The notes: generated from the sequence alone by a model not told the origin. Numbered from the stretch's first letter, positions 46,516 through 55,240 are shown. The stretch is 64,000 nt of DNA from a bacterium (GCA_021780905.1 JAJXXW010000086.1:1-64000); one strand, 5' to 3'. Numbers and translations are program-made.

Positions 46516-47889
46516 TCAATTCATCTGCAAAACGCGCTTGCGGCTGGCGACGGGCGCGGGCGTCGGCACGGTCACGCGTGGCGCGGCCTTGTCTTTGGCC
46601 GGGGCGATGGCAAACCAGAGCAACGCATCTTCGGGCGTCACCAGTTCGCGGTAGTGTTGGAAAATCATCGCGGGCGAGTTGCCGCTTTCGAGCGCAATGC
46701 GGTTCACGTCGCCCGTTTCGGCGACACGGTAGGAAATCGCGGAGTGCCGGAGCGCGTTTTGTTTCCATTCCACGGCGGCGAGCGCGGCGCGGCCTGTCTT
46801 TTCGTCGGCTTCGTGTCCCGTCGCGGCGGCGGTGTCGCGCTGCAATTCGTGGAAATAAGCGCGCGTGTGCGGAAAGACTTTGCCGGTTTTCTTCGCGTGC
46901 GGGGCGAGCCATTCGCGCAAGTTCGCGGAAATCGGCACAAGGCGACGGGCGGCGGTTTTGGTTTTGTCCGCGCCTAGCTCGATATGGCCGCGCGAAAGTT
47001 TCACGTCGCGCCAGTCGAGCCGCATGACTTCGGCGGAGCGCAAACCGGCGAAGGCTTGCAAGGCGATCACCGGCTTGAAGTCATCCTTCGCGGCGGCGAG
47101 CAACCGGCGCAATTCGGCGGGCGTGAAAATGGCAATCGGTTCGGCGTTGCGGATTTTGATTCGCTCCGTGCCGGCGACGGGGTTTTCACCTTTGGCGATA
47201 TAGCCGCGCGCTTCGGCGAATTTGAAAAGGCCACTGGCGGCGGCGCGGAAATTTTTCACGGAGCGCGGCGCGGCCTTCATGCCGTCGAGCCACATTTGCA
47301 CGTCGGCGGTGGTGACGCGGGCAACGTCCATTTGAAACGCATCGGCGACGCGGGCGAGCCGCCAGCGTGAATCCTCGACGGTAAGCGCGCTTTTGCCGCG
47401 CTTGGTTTGCAGTTCAATCAATTCGTCGGCGACTTGGCGAACGGAGCGGGCGGCGCGCTTGGCAGGGTGACGGCGGTTGAAATCCTTCGCGGCCTCGACG
47501 ATGCGATCACCGCCAAGAATCTTGAACGCCTCGACGTAGCGCGCGGCAACCAGTTCAAGCGGCAAATCAATTTCTCGCAAAAGCTCCATTGCTCGCCCAA
47601 AGCTGGCGGCGTCGGCGTTCGTGAGTGTGGCGGCGGCGGTTTGCCCGGTGGAAATCAGCTTGGCGAGCCGTTCGGCTTCGGCGGCGGCTTCGGCAAACGT
47701 CGAAAAACCGCGCAACGCCCGCCGGCCTTTGCCGTGTGTGTTGTCCACGACCTGAAAAACGGAGCGCGCGCCGGGGCGTTTGCCGCGGCGGGAAACCGGG
47801 CGGGCGTGTTCGTAAATCTTCACGGTGACGTTGCCCAAAGTGCCAGTGTGAACCGTGCCAGAGATGGTTGCGATAGCGTTGAATTTCAT
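46516..47889 (-). CDS. Tyrosine recombinase (integrase) of the left module
   Basis: This 457-residue protein starts at the ATG at 47889 (MKFNAIATISGTVHTG). It has an N-terminal arm-binding region, a SAM-like core-binding domain (LADELIELQTKRGKSALTVE) and a catalytic domain. The first catalytic Arg is in LQAFAGLRSAEVMRLDWRDV, the second in NALRHSAISYRVAETG, and the likely nucleophile Tyr is in FQHYRELV. The usual His positions read N/GNS, as also in the right-hand integrase. It lies 108 bp from the tRNA-Glu 3' copy and is probably the enzyme that inserted the left module there. Confidence 0.88.
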   Translation of the reverse strand: MKFNAIATISGTVHTGTLGNVTVKIYEHARPVSRRGKRPGARSVFQVVDNTHGKGRRALRGFSTFAEAAAEAERLAKLISTGQTAAATLTNADAASFGRAMELLREIDLPLELVAARYVEAFKILGGDRIVEAAKDFNRRHPAKRAARSVRQVADELIELQTKRGKSALTVEDSRWRLARVADAFQMDVARVTTADVQMWLDGMKAAPRSVKNFRAAASGLFKFAEARGYIAKGENPVAGTERIKIRNAEPIAIFTPAELRRLLAAAKDDFKPVIALQAFAGLRSAEVMRLDWRDVKLSRGHIELGADKTKTAARRLVPISANLREWLAPHAKKTGKVFPHTRAYFHELQRDTAAATGHEADEKTGRAALAAVEWKQNALRHSAISYRVAETGDVNRIALESGNSPAMIFQHYRELVTPEDALLWFAIAPAKDKAAPRVTVPTPAPVASRKRVLQMN

Positions 47890-47897
47890 GCCTTTTA

Positions 47898-47916
47898 TGT
47901 TGGCATAGTGTTGGCA
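47898..47916. repeat. Direct repeats TGTTGGCA upstream of left integrase
   Basis: TGTTGGCA occurs at 47898-47905 and 47909-47916, an 11-bp period (one helical turn). It lies between the integrase start and the tRNA copy, where arm-type integrase sites are expected. Confidence 0.5.
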
Positions 47917-47997
47917 AATGTCAAAATACGAATTAAAAACGGAAGGCAAAAACCGCGTAAATGGCTTGTATTTATGGCGATACAGACGAAATCAAAA

Positions 47998-48041
47998 TGG
48001 CGACCCTACCGGGAATCGAACCCGGGCTACCTCCGTGAAAG
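47998..48041 (-). repeat. attL: 44-bp copy of the tRNA-Glu 3' half
   Basis: This 44-bp sequence is identical to 60786-60829. It runs from the first base of the anticodon loop through the encoded CCA of tRNA-Glu. Beyond 48041 the tRNA similarity stops (island AGGGTTTAAT against tRNA GGAGGTGTCC). It is a remnant attachment site, not a working tRNA. Confidence 0.93.
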
Positions 48042-48449
48042 AGGGTTTAATATATTCCCCTTATTCAACGAAAACTTTAACGCATTAAAACCAGCGTAAA
48101 ATTGCTCTTTGTTTTCAATGTGTTTTCCGCACGGTTTCATTAGATTTGGTTGCCGGAAATTCTGTCAATTTATTATACCTGCCTACGGGTTTTTTATACG
48201 GACGAAAACTTTGTCAGAATTTGTCAGAAGGAATTCCGGGTTTTATTGGGGTTTCCAGAGATTCCTCGATTCTGATACCAAAATGGACGGGAAACACGCC
48301 CCTGACCGTCTGGCGCAACGCCAAGACCATTCTGGCCGTCAAACACGGTCAAACGATTCAACCGATACCGACACGCCAGCCGCACCCAGCCCGAAAATGT
48401 CATTCTACGCTGTCGTAATGGTTTTGTGACTGGCGGCAGCGAGCCAGAT
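48042..48449. other. Left end of island, noncoding
   Basis: I see no gene. The stretch contains the arm-type repeats at 48211-48230 and AT-rich sequence resembling the sequence next to the right end (TTTTTTATAC then TTTGTCAGAA). It ends at the terminator of the PEP-CTERM gene. Confidence 0.5.
48211..48230 (+). repeat. Tandem TTGTCAGAA pair, putative integrase arm site (left)
   Basis: TTGTCAGAAT at 48211-48220 is followed immediately by TTGTCAGAAG at 48221-48230. The same motif pair occurs in the same orientation at 60714-60734 near the other end, preceded in both cases by a TTTTTTATAC box about 15-20 bases upstream. Confidence 0.6.
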
Positions 48450-48490
48450 AACAAAAACGGCCAGCGGTCAACTCTGACACACTGGCCGTT
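48450..48490 (-). terminator. Terminator of the PEP-CTERM gene
   Basis: A 9-bp stem AACGGCCAG / CTGGCCGTT (48456-48490), followed on the minus strand by a T-rich run (GTTTTTGT), lies 23 bases beyond the stop of the gene ending at 48514. Confidence 0.65.
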
Positions 48491-48513
48491 CGGGGGGCGG
48501 GATGGGAAAACGG

Positions 48514-49236
48514 TCAATCCTTAATCAAAACCGGCACGATTTCAGCCGCACCACGCTTAACACTATTTTTTCGCCAGTAACGAATTCCGAAAAGAATTCC
48601 GCCCAACGCAAGCAAAGCGTATTCGCTTGGTTCGGGAACGGGATTTGTTGAAAATGATATTTCGTCTAAAACGTAATATCCAAAACCTTGCGGATAATTG
48701 CTTACAGCAGTAAAAGCAAGATTTGCCGTCTGTCCAGAAAAGGCTGATATATCTCCGCCATACAGAGTATAATTTGCCGTTATCAGCAATGGCGAAATGC
48801 TAATGTTTTGCCCATTTATTGTAACTGATAAAGTTGGCAACCCGCTGCCTGAACTGTAAGACTCAAAAAGCAACGAAAGAGAATTCGCTGGTATGAGTCC
48901 TGTTTGACTTATCGAAGCATTCCCCGTCGCTCCAGCAGTAAGTGCCGCTGAAAAATTTCCAGCGATAGATGGAGAAAATACATTGTAGCCCTGAATTGCA
49001 ATAGCAGAATTTCCGAGTGTTCCATTATTATAGAGAATCGTTGATTGCGATACACCACCGATGGATGCGCTCCATCCCGGCAAGCCAACAGTCGTTGCTA
49101 CTGTGCTTGGCGTCCCATTGGATGCTAAAGTTGTTGATTCAAAATTCAAATTCACAAACCCTTGTGCAAATCCGTCAAATTTTGAAACAAGCAGGAATGA
49201 TGTAACAATTATGCTGGTAGTTAAATAATGTTTCAT
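48514..49236 (-). CDS. PEP-CTERM sorted exported protein
   Basis: This 240-residue protein has a signal peptide (KHYLTTSIIVTSFLLVSKFD) and a Ser/Thr/Gly-rich beta-sandwich body. The C-terminal sorting signal is VPEPSEYALLALGGILFGIR followed by basic residues: the PEP motif, transmembrane helix and Arg cluster. Such proteins are processed by exosortase and are typical of biofilm- or EPS-forming Gram-negatives. No exosortase is in the window. It lies 10 bp downstream of the giant RCC1-like gene on the same strand, so the two are probably co-expressed. Confidence 0.9.
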   Translation of the reverse strand: MKHYLTTSIIVTSFLLVSKFDGFAQGFVNLNFESTTLASNGTPSTVATTVGLPGWSASIGGVSQSTILYNNGTLGNSAIAIQGYNVFSPSIAGNFSAALTAGATGNASISQTGLIPANSLSLLFESYSSGSGLPTLSVTINGQNISISPLLITANYTLYGGDISAFSGQTANLAFTAVSNYPQGFGYYVLDEISFSTNPVPEPSEYALLALGGILFGIRYWRKNSVKRGAAEIVPVLIKD

Positions 49237-49246
49237 AGATTTTGTT

Positions 49247-52200
49247 TTATCTGGTTACAAACGGGTCTCCGACGGCTTGGAAAAACGGAGTGCGCTGTGC
49301 GTTCCATGCGCAGATTCCAAAATTTTTTCCAGATGCCCACAATCCAAAATAAACTTGTGAGTTTTCTACGTTTGGTGCGTAAGGTTCTTCAACGTGGGTC
49401 ACAGCCCCAATCGGCGTATTTGAGTAATTTGTCCCGCCAAATGCGTTTGGCAAAAGCCATTTAATGAAAGTTCCCTGACCCGGGTCGCCACGCATACCAT
49501 TAAAGGACTCTATGGTTTCAATTAAATACCAAGAACTATTGCCCGTAAAGATAACGGCTCCGTTTGTTGGATAGCCTCCACCTAATCCTCCGTTTGCTCC
49601 CCACGTTAAATATCCGCTTACATTAGTGCCACGGGTAATATGAGTAGTATTCGTAAATGACAGATAATCTACTGCTGATGGCGGCACGCCGTTGGATGTT
49701 ACGCCTTGTGTCGCTTGAAGCGCAAATGGGTATGAAGAATAAAGACCTTGAGCATCCTCAAAATAATAGTTTGTGTTTCCATAGTTATTTGCGCTTGCGC
49801 TGACGACAAGGGTTCCCGGATTGTTTGTCGCCATGTTTGCGATTTTATCCACGTAGGCCATACAATCATTAAGTGTGCCAGCGTTAATGTAATTTACAAA
49901 CGGTTGCCATCCATTTTGAAAAATATGTAGGTGGTAACTTACGCTGCCGTAATCTGAATAAGGACTATACCAAGTTAAATCTGTTAGCCTTGTTGGTATA
50001 TCGTAAAAAAGAATAATGTATTGTGGCCGCTTCGTGGGATTGTTTGTCAGCCAATTCAGCAAAGGAGCGACGATTTGGGTGTTACAATTTGTTGATGTCG
50101 TAAATTCGCCAACATCGCAAGCAACGCCAAGCACATTTACACCTGTAATCATCGGACGGTGAGCAAGATAGTAATCCTTCAAAGCAATGCTGTTGGTTGA
50201 ATTTGCGTTGTAAATTAACAGCAAATCTTTTGTCACATCCAGTGGATACGATGTTGTTGTTGAAAACTGAACCGCCAGCGTAAAATCACCACCACCAGCA
50301 ATCAACTTCACGTTGTTCAATCCGGTGATTACGTTGGTTTGTCCAAACGTATCGTCTCCCCAGACAACCACAGTGCCATCGTTTTTGAGCGCAATGTTGT
50401 GATTTTCTCCTGCCGCCACATTAAGCACATTGCTCAATCCGGCAGGAACATTTGTCCACGCTCCCCACGCAATGACTGTTCCGTTTTGCAGTAAAGCCAA
50501 TGCGTGTGCACCGCCCGCAGCAATCGCAACCACATTGGAAAGTCCCGCAGGAATGTTGGTCTGCCCATAATCGTTTGCGCCCCACGCCACGACCGTAGAA
50601 TTTTGCAACAACGCCAAATTGAAATTTGTCCCTGATGCAATCGCAGTCGCATTGGTCAAACCAATGGGAACCGACACATTGGTTTGTCCCCATTGAAAAA
50701 CAGTTCCGTCCTTTTTCAACGCAACGCTTTGTTGTCCACCCGCAGAAATGGCGATAATGTTGGTTGCGTTAATCGGCACATTTGTTTGTCCAAAATCATT
50801 CAGCCCCCACGCAATCACCGAGCCGTTCGCTTTTAATGCGATGTCATGGCGTGAACCGGCGGCAACTGCCAAAGCATTTGTAATCGTTGGCGGTGTTGAT
50901 ACAGAAACAAAATTTGTTCCTGTCCAATACGCACCCCAATTTGTCACGTTTCCGCTGTCCAGTGCGACAAGGCCGTGGGCTTTTCCAGCCGCAAGTGAAA
51001 TAATGTCTGTGAGTAGCGTCGAGGCGTTTATCTGCCCGTTTGAATTTGAACCCCAGCCGATAGCACCACCCGGATAAACAACATTCACCTGCCAAGAAAC
51101 CGTTGCGCTGCCCGCCGCATTGGACACGATGACAGAATACATTCCCGAATTACCAACTGCAAAAGTGTAGGTTGCCGATGTCGCCCCCGAAATGTTTGTT
51201 CCGTTCAACTGCCATTGATACGAAAGCGGAAATCCATTCGTTTGTCCTGGTGCGCTGGCCGACACGCTAAAAGATAAACTCGTTTGGTAAAGGACGGTTT
51301 GATTGGTAGGAAACGATTGGGAATTGATGACGGGTGCTGTCACCAAATAAAGATTTGCATTTGAACTGACAAGGCTACCCATGTAGCCGTTATCCGTCAC
51401 CACGACACCATAATAGGGAACATCCATTCCCGGCTGCACGTTGGTTAATGTCAACGTGGCGTTCGTTGCCCCTGAAAGATTCACACCGTTAGTTTGCCAC
51501 TGATACGTCACGCCGTAAAGCCCTGCTCCTCTGGCCGTGAAAGTCGCCGTCTGACCTTGTGCTTGAAATCGGTTTGTCGGTTCCAGCGTAATGACAGGGG
51601 TTGGCGGGCCTGTGCGAATCGCCAGCGCATGATACAAACCACCGGCAATCGAAATGGTGTTGTTCAAACCCTGCATCGGATTCGGAACGTATCCCGCACC
51701 CCACGCAACCACGGTTCCGTCGCTTTTTAACGCCAGACTGTAAGGCCGTGGCTTGCCGCCCATGTAAGGGTCGCTGACGAAATAATCACCACCGGCAGCA
51801 ATCGCCACAACATTGCTCAATCCGGCGGGAACATTACATTCGCCGTAAGCATTATCGCCCCACGCTTCCACCGTCCCGTCGCCTTTCAAGGCGAGACTGT
51901 GATAACCGCTGGCCGCAACATCCCAAACATTGCTTAAATCCATCGGCACGTCGCATTGACCATACCAATCATCGCCCCAAGCCACCACATAACCGCCGGA
52001 AACGGCCAAACTGTGTTCACCACCCGCAGCAATCGCCGTTACATTGGTCAAGCCATACGGAACATCGCATTGCCCGAAACTGTCATAACCCCACGCCTCA
52101 ACGGTTCCGTTGCTGCATAACGCCAGCGTGTGCAAAGATTGCGCCGAGATTACGACTACATTGGAAAGACCGGAAGGCACATTCAGCACGCCGAAAACGT

Positions 52201-53146
52201 TCGCACCCCACGCTTGCACGGTTCCATTGGTCAGCAACGCAACATTATGGTCCCAAGCCGCCGAAATCATGGAAACATTGCCGACAAGATTTGTCGGAAC
52301 CCAGCCAGCCGCACCACTGCTACCCCAGCCGACAACCGTTCCACCGTTCAACAAACCGAGGCTGTAACCATAACCAGCCGCTGTCATTAAAATGTTGGTG
52401 AGTCCCGAAGGAACATCGCTCTGGCCGTAAATGTCGCCACCAAAGCCAACCGTCATTGTTTTCGCCGGATTCACGAGCCGGTAAAAGGCCGAGCCGACGG
52501 ATGAATCGGCGTAAAATGAGTAACTATTGCTCGTGTAAGCGATTCCTTGCCAACTCCAATTAGGCGCTGCAAGGTTCGTTGTCATTTCGATGTCCCACGG
52601 CACGAAATTCGTTCCCCCATAAACGGAAAAGCCAAAAATTAAATTTCCGTAGCCGTCAAAAGTTTTCGTCAAATTGCCAAGATAAATCGGATTGCCGTAA
52701 GCGTAGGCGGTGGAAAGGCTGCTCGCCATCATGCTCATTCTCATCATCGGCGAGGCTGTCACCGGCTGCGCCGCCGCCACCGCTTCGGCCAAGGCTGCAT
52801 AATCCAAGTTTCTGTCATCGAGCAGATAAACATTGTCGCCCAATGACCACACGGGAAGCCCCCACATATTGCCGGGAAGTGGCGGCCATGCTTCGGGTGT
52901 GCCGGGCGCATGTTGAGCCGACCAAAAAGTTCCGAACTGCTGATTTCTTGACAAATTGGCGAATGGCGTTGGTGCAACGGATTCAATCGCCTGCAACATT
53001 ATTTGCTCATCGGTGGGTGCGGCTTCAAGGCTGACATTGATGCTTGAGAGCGAATCTTGTGTTGCTGTGGTTTCTTGTGCGTTGACAAGGTAGAAAGATG
53101 CAACCAACACGACCCCGCATAAAAGAAGATTTCTGATTGATTTCAT
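49247..53146 (-). CDS. Giant secreted RCC1-repeat / Ig-like protein with TIGR03790-like C-terminus
   Basis: This 1299-residue protein has a signal peptide (RNLLLCGVVLVASFYLVNAQ). Residues about 190-235 hold the beta-sandwich shared with other secreted proteins here (EMTTNLAAPNW ... FYRLVNPA). RCC1-type repeats follow in two blocks (about 240-520 and 720-960), with the recurrent VVAWGDDWYGQCDVPMDLSN, NVVAIAAGG and HSLALKSDGTVVAWG. Between the blocks are two Ig-like domains (ATFTARGAGLYGVTYQWQTN, SLSFSVSASAPGQTNGFPLS). The last 330 residues (KDLLLIYNANSTNSIALKDY and on) resemble the TIGR03790 family. It is probably a surface or extracellular adhesin-like protein. It is the largest gene of the island. 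Confidence 0.82.
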   Translation of the reverse strand: MKSIRNLLLCGVVLVASFYLVNAQETTATQDSLSSINVSLEAAPTDEQIMLQAIESVAPTPFANLSRNQQFGTFWSAQHAPGTPEAWPPLPGNMWGLPVWSLGDNVYLLDDRNLDYAALAEAVAAAQPVTASPMMRMSMMASSLSTAYAYGNPIYLGNLTKTFDGYGNLIFGFSVYGGTNFVPWDIEMTTNLAAPNWSWQGIAYTSNSYSFYADSSVGSAFYRLVNPAKTMTVGFGGDIYGQSDVPSGLTNILMTAAGYGYSLGLLNGGTVVGWGSSGAAGWVPTNLVGNVSMISAAWDHNVALLTNGTVQAWGANVFGVLNVPSGLSNVVVISAQSLHTLALCSNGTVEAWGYDSFGQCDVPYGLTNVTAIAAGGEHSLAVSGGYVVAWGDDWYGQCDVPMDLSNVWDVAASGYHSLALKGDGTVEAWGDNAYGECNVPAGLSNVVAIAAGGDYFVSDPYMGGKPRPYSLALKSDGTVVAWGAGYVPNPMQGLNNTISIAGGLYHALAIRTGPPTPVITLEPTNRFQAQGQTATFTARGAGLYGVTYQWQTNGVNLSGATNATLTLTNVQPGMDVPYYGVVVTDNGYMGSLVSSNANLYLVTAPVINSQSFPTNQTVLYQTSLSFSVSASAPGQTNGFPLSYQWQLNGTNISGATSATYTFAVGNSGMYSVIVSNAAGSATVSWQVNVVYPGGAIGWGSNSNGQINASTLLTDIISLAAGKAHGLVALDSGNVTNWGAYWTGTNFVSVSTPPTITNALAVAAGSRHDIALKANGSVIAWGLNDFGQTNVPINATNIIAISAGGQQSVALKKDGTVFQWGQTNVSVPIGLTNATAIASGTNFNLALLQNSTVVAWGANDYGQTNIPAGLSNVVAIAAGGAHALALLQNGTVIAWGAWTNVPAGLSNVLNVAAGENHNIALKNDGTVVVWGDDTFGQTNVITGLNNVKLIAGGGDFTLAVQFSTTTSYPLDVTKDLLLIYNANSTNSIALKDYYLAHRPMITGVNVLGVACDVGEFTTSTNCNTQIVAPLLNWLTNNPTKRPQYIILFYDIPTRLTDLTWYSPYSDYGSVSYHLHIFQNGWQPFVNYINAGTLNDCMAYVDKIANMATNNPGTLVVSASANNYGNTNYYFEDAQGLYSSYPFALQATQGVTSNGVPPSAVDYLSFTNTTHITRGTNVSGYLTWGANGGLGGGYPTNGAVIFTGNSSWYLIETIESFNGMRGDPGQGTFIKWLLPNAFGGTNYSNTPIGAVTHVEEPYAPNVENSQVYFGLWASGKNFGICAWNAQRTPFFQAVGDPFVTR

Positions 53147-53181
53147 TTATTGTTTAATGCGTCCCCGTCTCCTAATCAAGA

Positions 53182-53201
53182 GGGCGTGACTACTCACGCC
53201 C
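53182..53201. promoter_or_regulatory. Perfect hairpin GGGCGTGA-CTAC-TCACGCCC
   Basis: An 8-bp perfect inverted repeat with a 4-base loop lies 36 bp upstream of the giant RCC1-type gene. Its GGGCGTG core is the same as in the larger hairpin that follows. It could be a protein-binding site or an mRNA leader hairpin. Confidence 0.5.
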
Positions 53202-53222
53202 CAAGACAGGCACTGGTATGCC

Positions 53223-53281
53223 CAAGAAGGAACGCTTTCAGCACGCCCCATTTGGGCGTGCTTCAAGCAGTGTCCTTCTTG
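53223..53281. repeat. Long symmetrical hairpin element
   Basis: Three nested stems are separated by short internal loops. CAAGAAGGA (53223-53231) pairs with TCCTTCTTG (53273-53281), GCTT with AAGC, and AGCACGCCC (53240-53248) with GGGCGTGCT (53254-53262) around a CATTT loop. It overlaps a weak 87-codon open frame that I do not believe is coding. It may be a transcription terminator/attenuator, a REP-like unit or a hairpin end of a small element. Confidence 0.6.
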
Positions 53282-53485
53282 TGAAATTACCAGTTTCGTC
53301 TTGGACAGCAGCCGAAGCCGCAAATTATTTTTTGATTTTAATTTTTACATTTGTTCCCGATGAGACTCTTTGCGAAGGTGTTCTACGACTTTCGGGGATG
53401 ATTGCCAAGATAATTTTTCCACCGCCACGCATACAGGAATTGTTGCGCCAATGGCAAAATATGCCTGACAACCGCCAGTGAATTT

Positions 53486-53683
53486 TTACTTGGCTGGCCG
53501 CTCTTTTCTCAAACTGAATAAACGTAAATCTGATTTCCCGACGATGCGGCCTTCCCGTGTCCGTGTGACATCATTTCTTGAATCGTAATACGCCACCAAT
53601 TTACCTTGGCCGTCCCTTAACCATGCGCCGTCATACTTCGCAATTATGCGTCCCTCACGATTCCTAATGTAATTATCGCTCAT
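53486..53683 (-). CDS. Small beta-flower-like protein
   Basis: This 65-residue protein has four short strand-turn repeats each ending in G-x-(L/I)-(V/I): YIRNREGRIIAKYDG, AWLRDGQGKLVAYYD and TRTREGRIVGKSD. The pattern resembles the 4-fold beta-flower domain. It starts 5 bases after the serine recombinase stop and is probably co-transcribed with it. Function is unknown; the pair recurs in my general knowledge of mobile regions only vaguely. Confidence 0.6.
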   Translation of the reverse strand: MSDNYIRNREGRIIAKYDGAWLRDGQGKLVAYYDSRNDVTRTREGRIVGKSDLRLFSLRKERPAK

Positions 53684-53688
53684 ATATT

Positions 53689-54348
53689 TTAGGTGGTTTG
53701 AATTTTCAGAATGTTGCGGACGGTGGCGGGATACCAGTTCTTTCCGTTCCGTGTCGGAATACCACGGCGATTCAGACATTCACAGATGCCTTGAAGCGTT
53801 TCAACACCAGCCGATTTGATTTCTTGGATAATGGGAAACACCTTGGCGGCGAATTCCATCTTGGCCGCTTTGTTTGCCGTCGCCATTTTGATTAAGGCGT
53901 TTTGGGGATTCGGATTTCCAAGTTTAACACCCTTCGCCTTGGCTGCGGCCAATCCCAAACGTGTGCGTTCTGAAATCAATTCTCTTTCCCGCTGTGCGAG
54001 TAAAGCCATAACCCCGATAGTGAAGCGGTCGGCATTCGGCGCATCACAACAAACGAAATCTGCACCGGAGTTTTGAAGTCTCAAAAGGAATTCTGCATTG
54101 CGCCCCAGACGGTCTAATTTTGCGATTACCACCGTTCCGCCGATTCGTTTTGCGTGTTCAAGGGCTGCGGCCAGTTGCGGTCTGTCATTATATTTACCGC
54201 TTTCAACTTCACTGAATTCATTTTCCAGAATTCCGTCTTGTGATTCAACGAACCGGCGAACGATGAGCCGCTGCGAACTCATTCCATTGCCATCAAGACC
54301 TTGGGTTTTTGTGCTTACGCGGTAATAAGCGATGTATTTTTTAATCAT
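53689..54348 (-). CDS. Serine recombinase (resolvase/invertase)
   Basis: This 219-residue enzyme has the catalytic Ser in AYYRVSTKTQG and the conserved ELISERTRLGLAAAKAKG helix. Other features are LDRLGRN and a C-terminal helix-turn-helix (TLQGICECLNRRGIPTRNGK, YPATVRNIL). It is of the small resolvase type. It could resolve island dimers, invert a segment or act on the neighbouring palindromes. The ATG at 54348 is favoured; a six-codon extension is possible but unlikely. Confidence 0.9.
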   Translation of the reverse strand: MIKKYIAYYRVSTKTQGLDGNGMSSQRLIVRRFVESQDGILENEFSEVESGKYNDRPQLAAALEHAKRIGGTVVIAKLDRLGRNAEFLLRLQNSGADFVCCDAPNADRFTIGVMALLAQRERELISERTRLGLAAAKAKGVKLGNPNPQNALIKMATANKAAKMEFAAKVFPIIQEIKSAGVETLQGICECLNRRGIPTRNGKNWYPATVRNILKIQTT

Positions 54349-54741
54349 GCACAACCAGTAATTCATTACAGCGGCGAGTGGCGAAGCATTTCTTAAAAAA
54401 TCTAAACGGAGAATAGGACTTCGCTCTTTAGCGCAGAAAAATAGTTTTAGCGCAAATGTTGGTATGATTCTTTCTCCTGTGTGCTGCTACTTTTTAGCCA
54501 GCCGCACTACACTGGTTTAATCATCATCCGCACAGAATGACCGCCCAACGTGCGCCAGAACGGTTCTGGCCGTGGTTTGGACGGTGAAAGGGGATTCAGA
54601 CGGCAGGAAACCAGTGCGGCCAGACGCAAAACGACGCAATTATTAACGTATTCACGTTAGAATGGGCGGCGAGGCTCCCGAATAATGTAAAGAATGTTGG
54701 ATTTGGCGCGAGAATTTGCGTTTAGACCAGAAGTGATTTTT
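54349..54741. other. Noncoding segment with palindromes
   Basis: It contains a perfect 15-base palindrome CCAGAACGGTTCTGG (54555-54569) and a hairpin TAACGT-ATTC-ACGTTA near 54644-54659. Both lie upstream of the minus-strand recombinase and could be its recombination or operator sites. I see no gene. Confidence 0.45.
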
Positions 54742-54990
54742 TTAATGCCGTTTCGTGTTGTCACGATTCTGTTTTGCCAGAAACTTTTTGCGCCTCTCTA
54801 CCGACTGGTGCTTTCGTAAAACGGTTTTCAGTCGAGCCGTCTGATTTTTGAAACCGTCAATGCGATTCTTTAATGAATCCGCCCGACTGTCGGACTCTGA
54901 CAACTCCGGCGGCAATGCGGCGTCAAGTTGCGCCAGTAGGATTTCAATGGCGTATATCAAGCGCGTGGGGTTTGATTCATTATCATTCAT
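54742..54990 (-). CDS. Small hypothetical protein, coiled-coil-like
   Basis: This 82-residue protein is charged and helical (NPTRLIYAIEILLAQLDAAL, RADSLKNRIDGFKNQTARLK), with a basic C-terminus. Its start overlaps the end of the preceding gene by eight bases. No family is recognised. The coupling and codon pattern support a real gene. Confidence 0.6.
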   Translation of the reverse strand: MNDNESNPTRLIYAIEILLAQLDAALPPELSESDSRADSLKNRIDGFKNQTARLKTVLRKHQSVERRKKFLAKQNRDNTKRH

Positions 54991-55240
54991 CGGAATTTTT
55001 CCCCTTAAAGATTTCCTTGGCTCTTTGTGTCAATGCCTCACGTCTGCGGGCTTTGGCTTTTAACCAATTTCTTAAACCAAGTGCGTCACGTTCGGCTTTC
55101 TCGGCCTTTAACCGTTCCATTTCTTCCGGTGGCGGACATCCAAGCCACGCTTCACAGCCTGATTTACGGAGTTCGTTCACAATTTTCTGTGCCAACGATT
55201 CGCCGGAGTCGGCGGCATCGCTTTTGTTTTGTAAATTCAT
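54983..55240 (-). CDS. Small hypothetical protein
   Basis: This 85-residue, mostly helical protein begins MNLQNKSDAADSGESLAQKI, has a central CEAWLGCPPPEEMERLKAEK and a basic end. The two cysteines could pair or bind metal. It is first of two overlapping minus-strand genes. No function can be assigned. Confidence 0.6.
   Translation of the reverse strand: MNLQNKSDAADSGESLAQKIVNELRKSGCEAWLGCPPPEEMERLKAEKAERDALGLRNWLKAKARRREALTQRAKEIFKGKNSDE

Larger units (their letters stand above)
45442..48041 (-). mobile_element. Older integrase module next to the tRNA-Glu insertion site
   Basis: Four minus-strand genes (integrase, a 184-residue hypothetical protein, a HTH_17 excisionase-like protein, a small basic protein) end at the 44-bp tRNA-Glu 3' copy at 47998-48041. 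The integrase start faces that copy, as expected for an element that inserted in the same tRNA before the right-hand island. The left boundary is not found, so extent is uncertain. Confidence 0.5.

Noticed and set aside
47998-48041. A second tRNA-Glu gene
   Set aside because: Only the 3' half is present; the 5' acceptor strand, D-arm and half of the anticodon stem are missing.
53218-53481. An 87-residue protein on the plus strand
   Set aside because: Its first half is the long hairpin element, with no ribosome-binding site and no domain.
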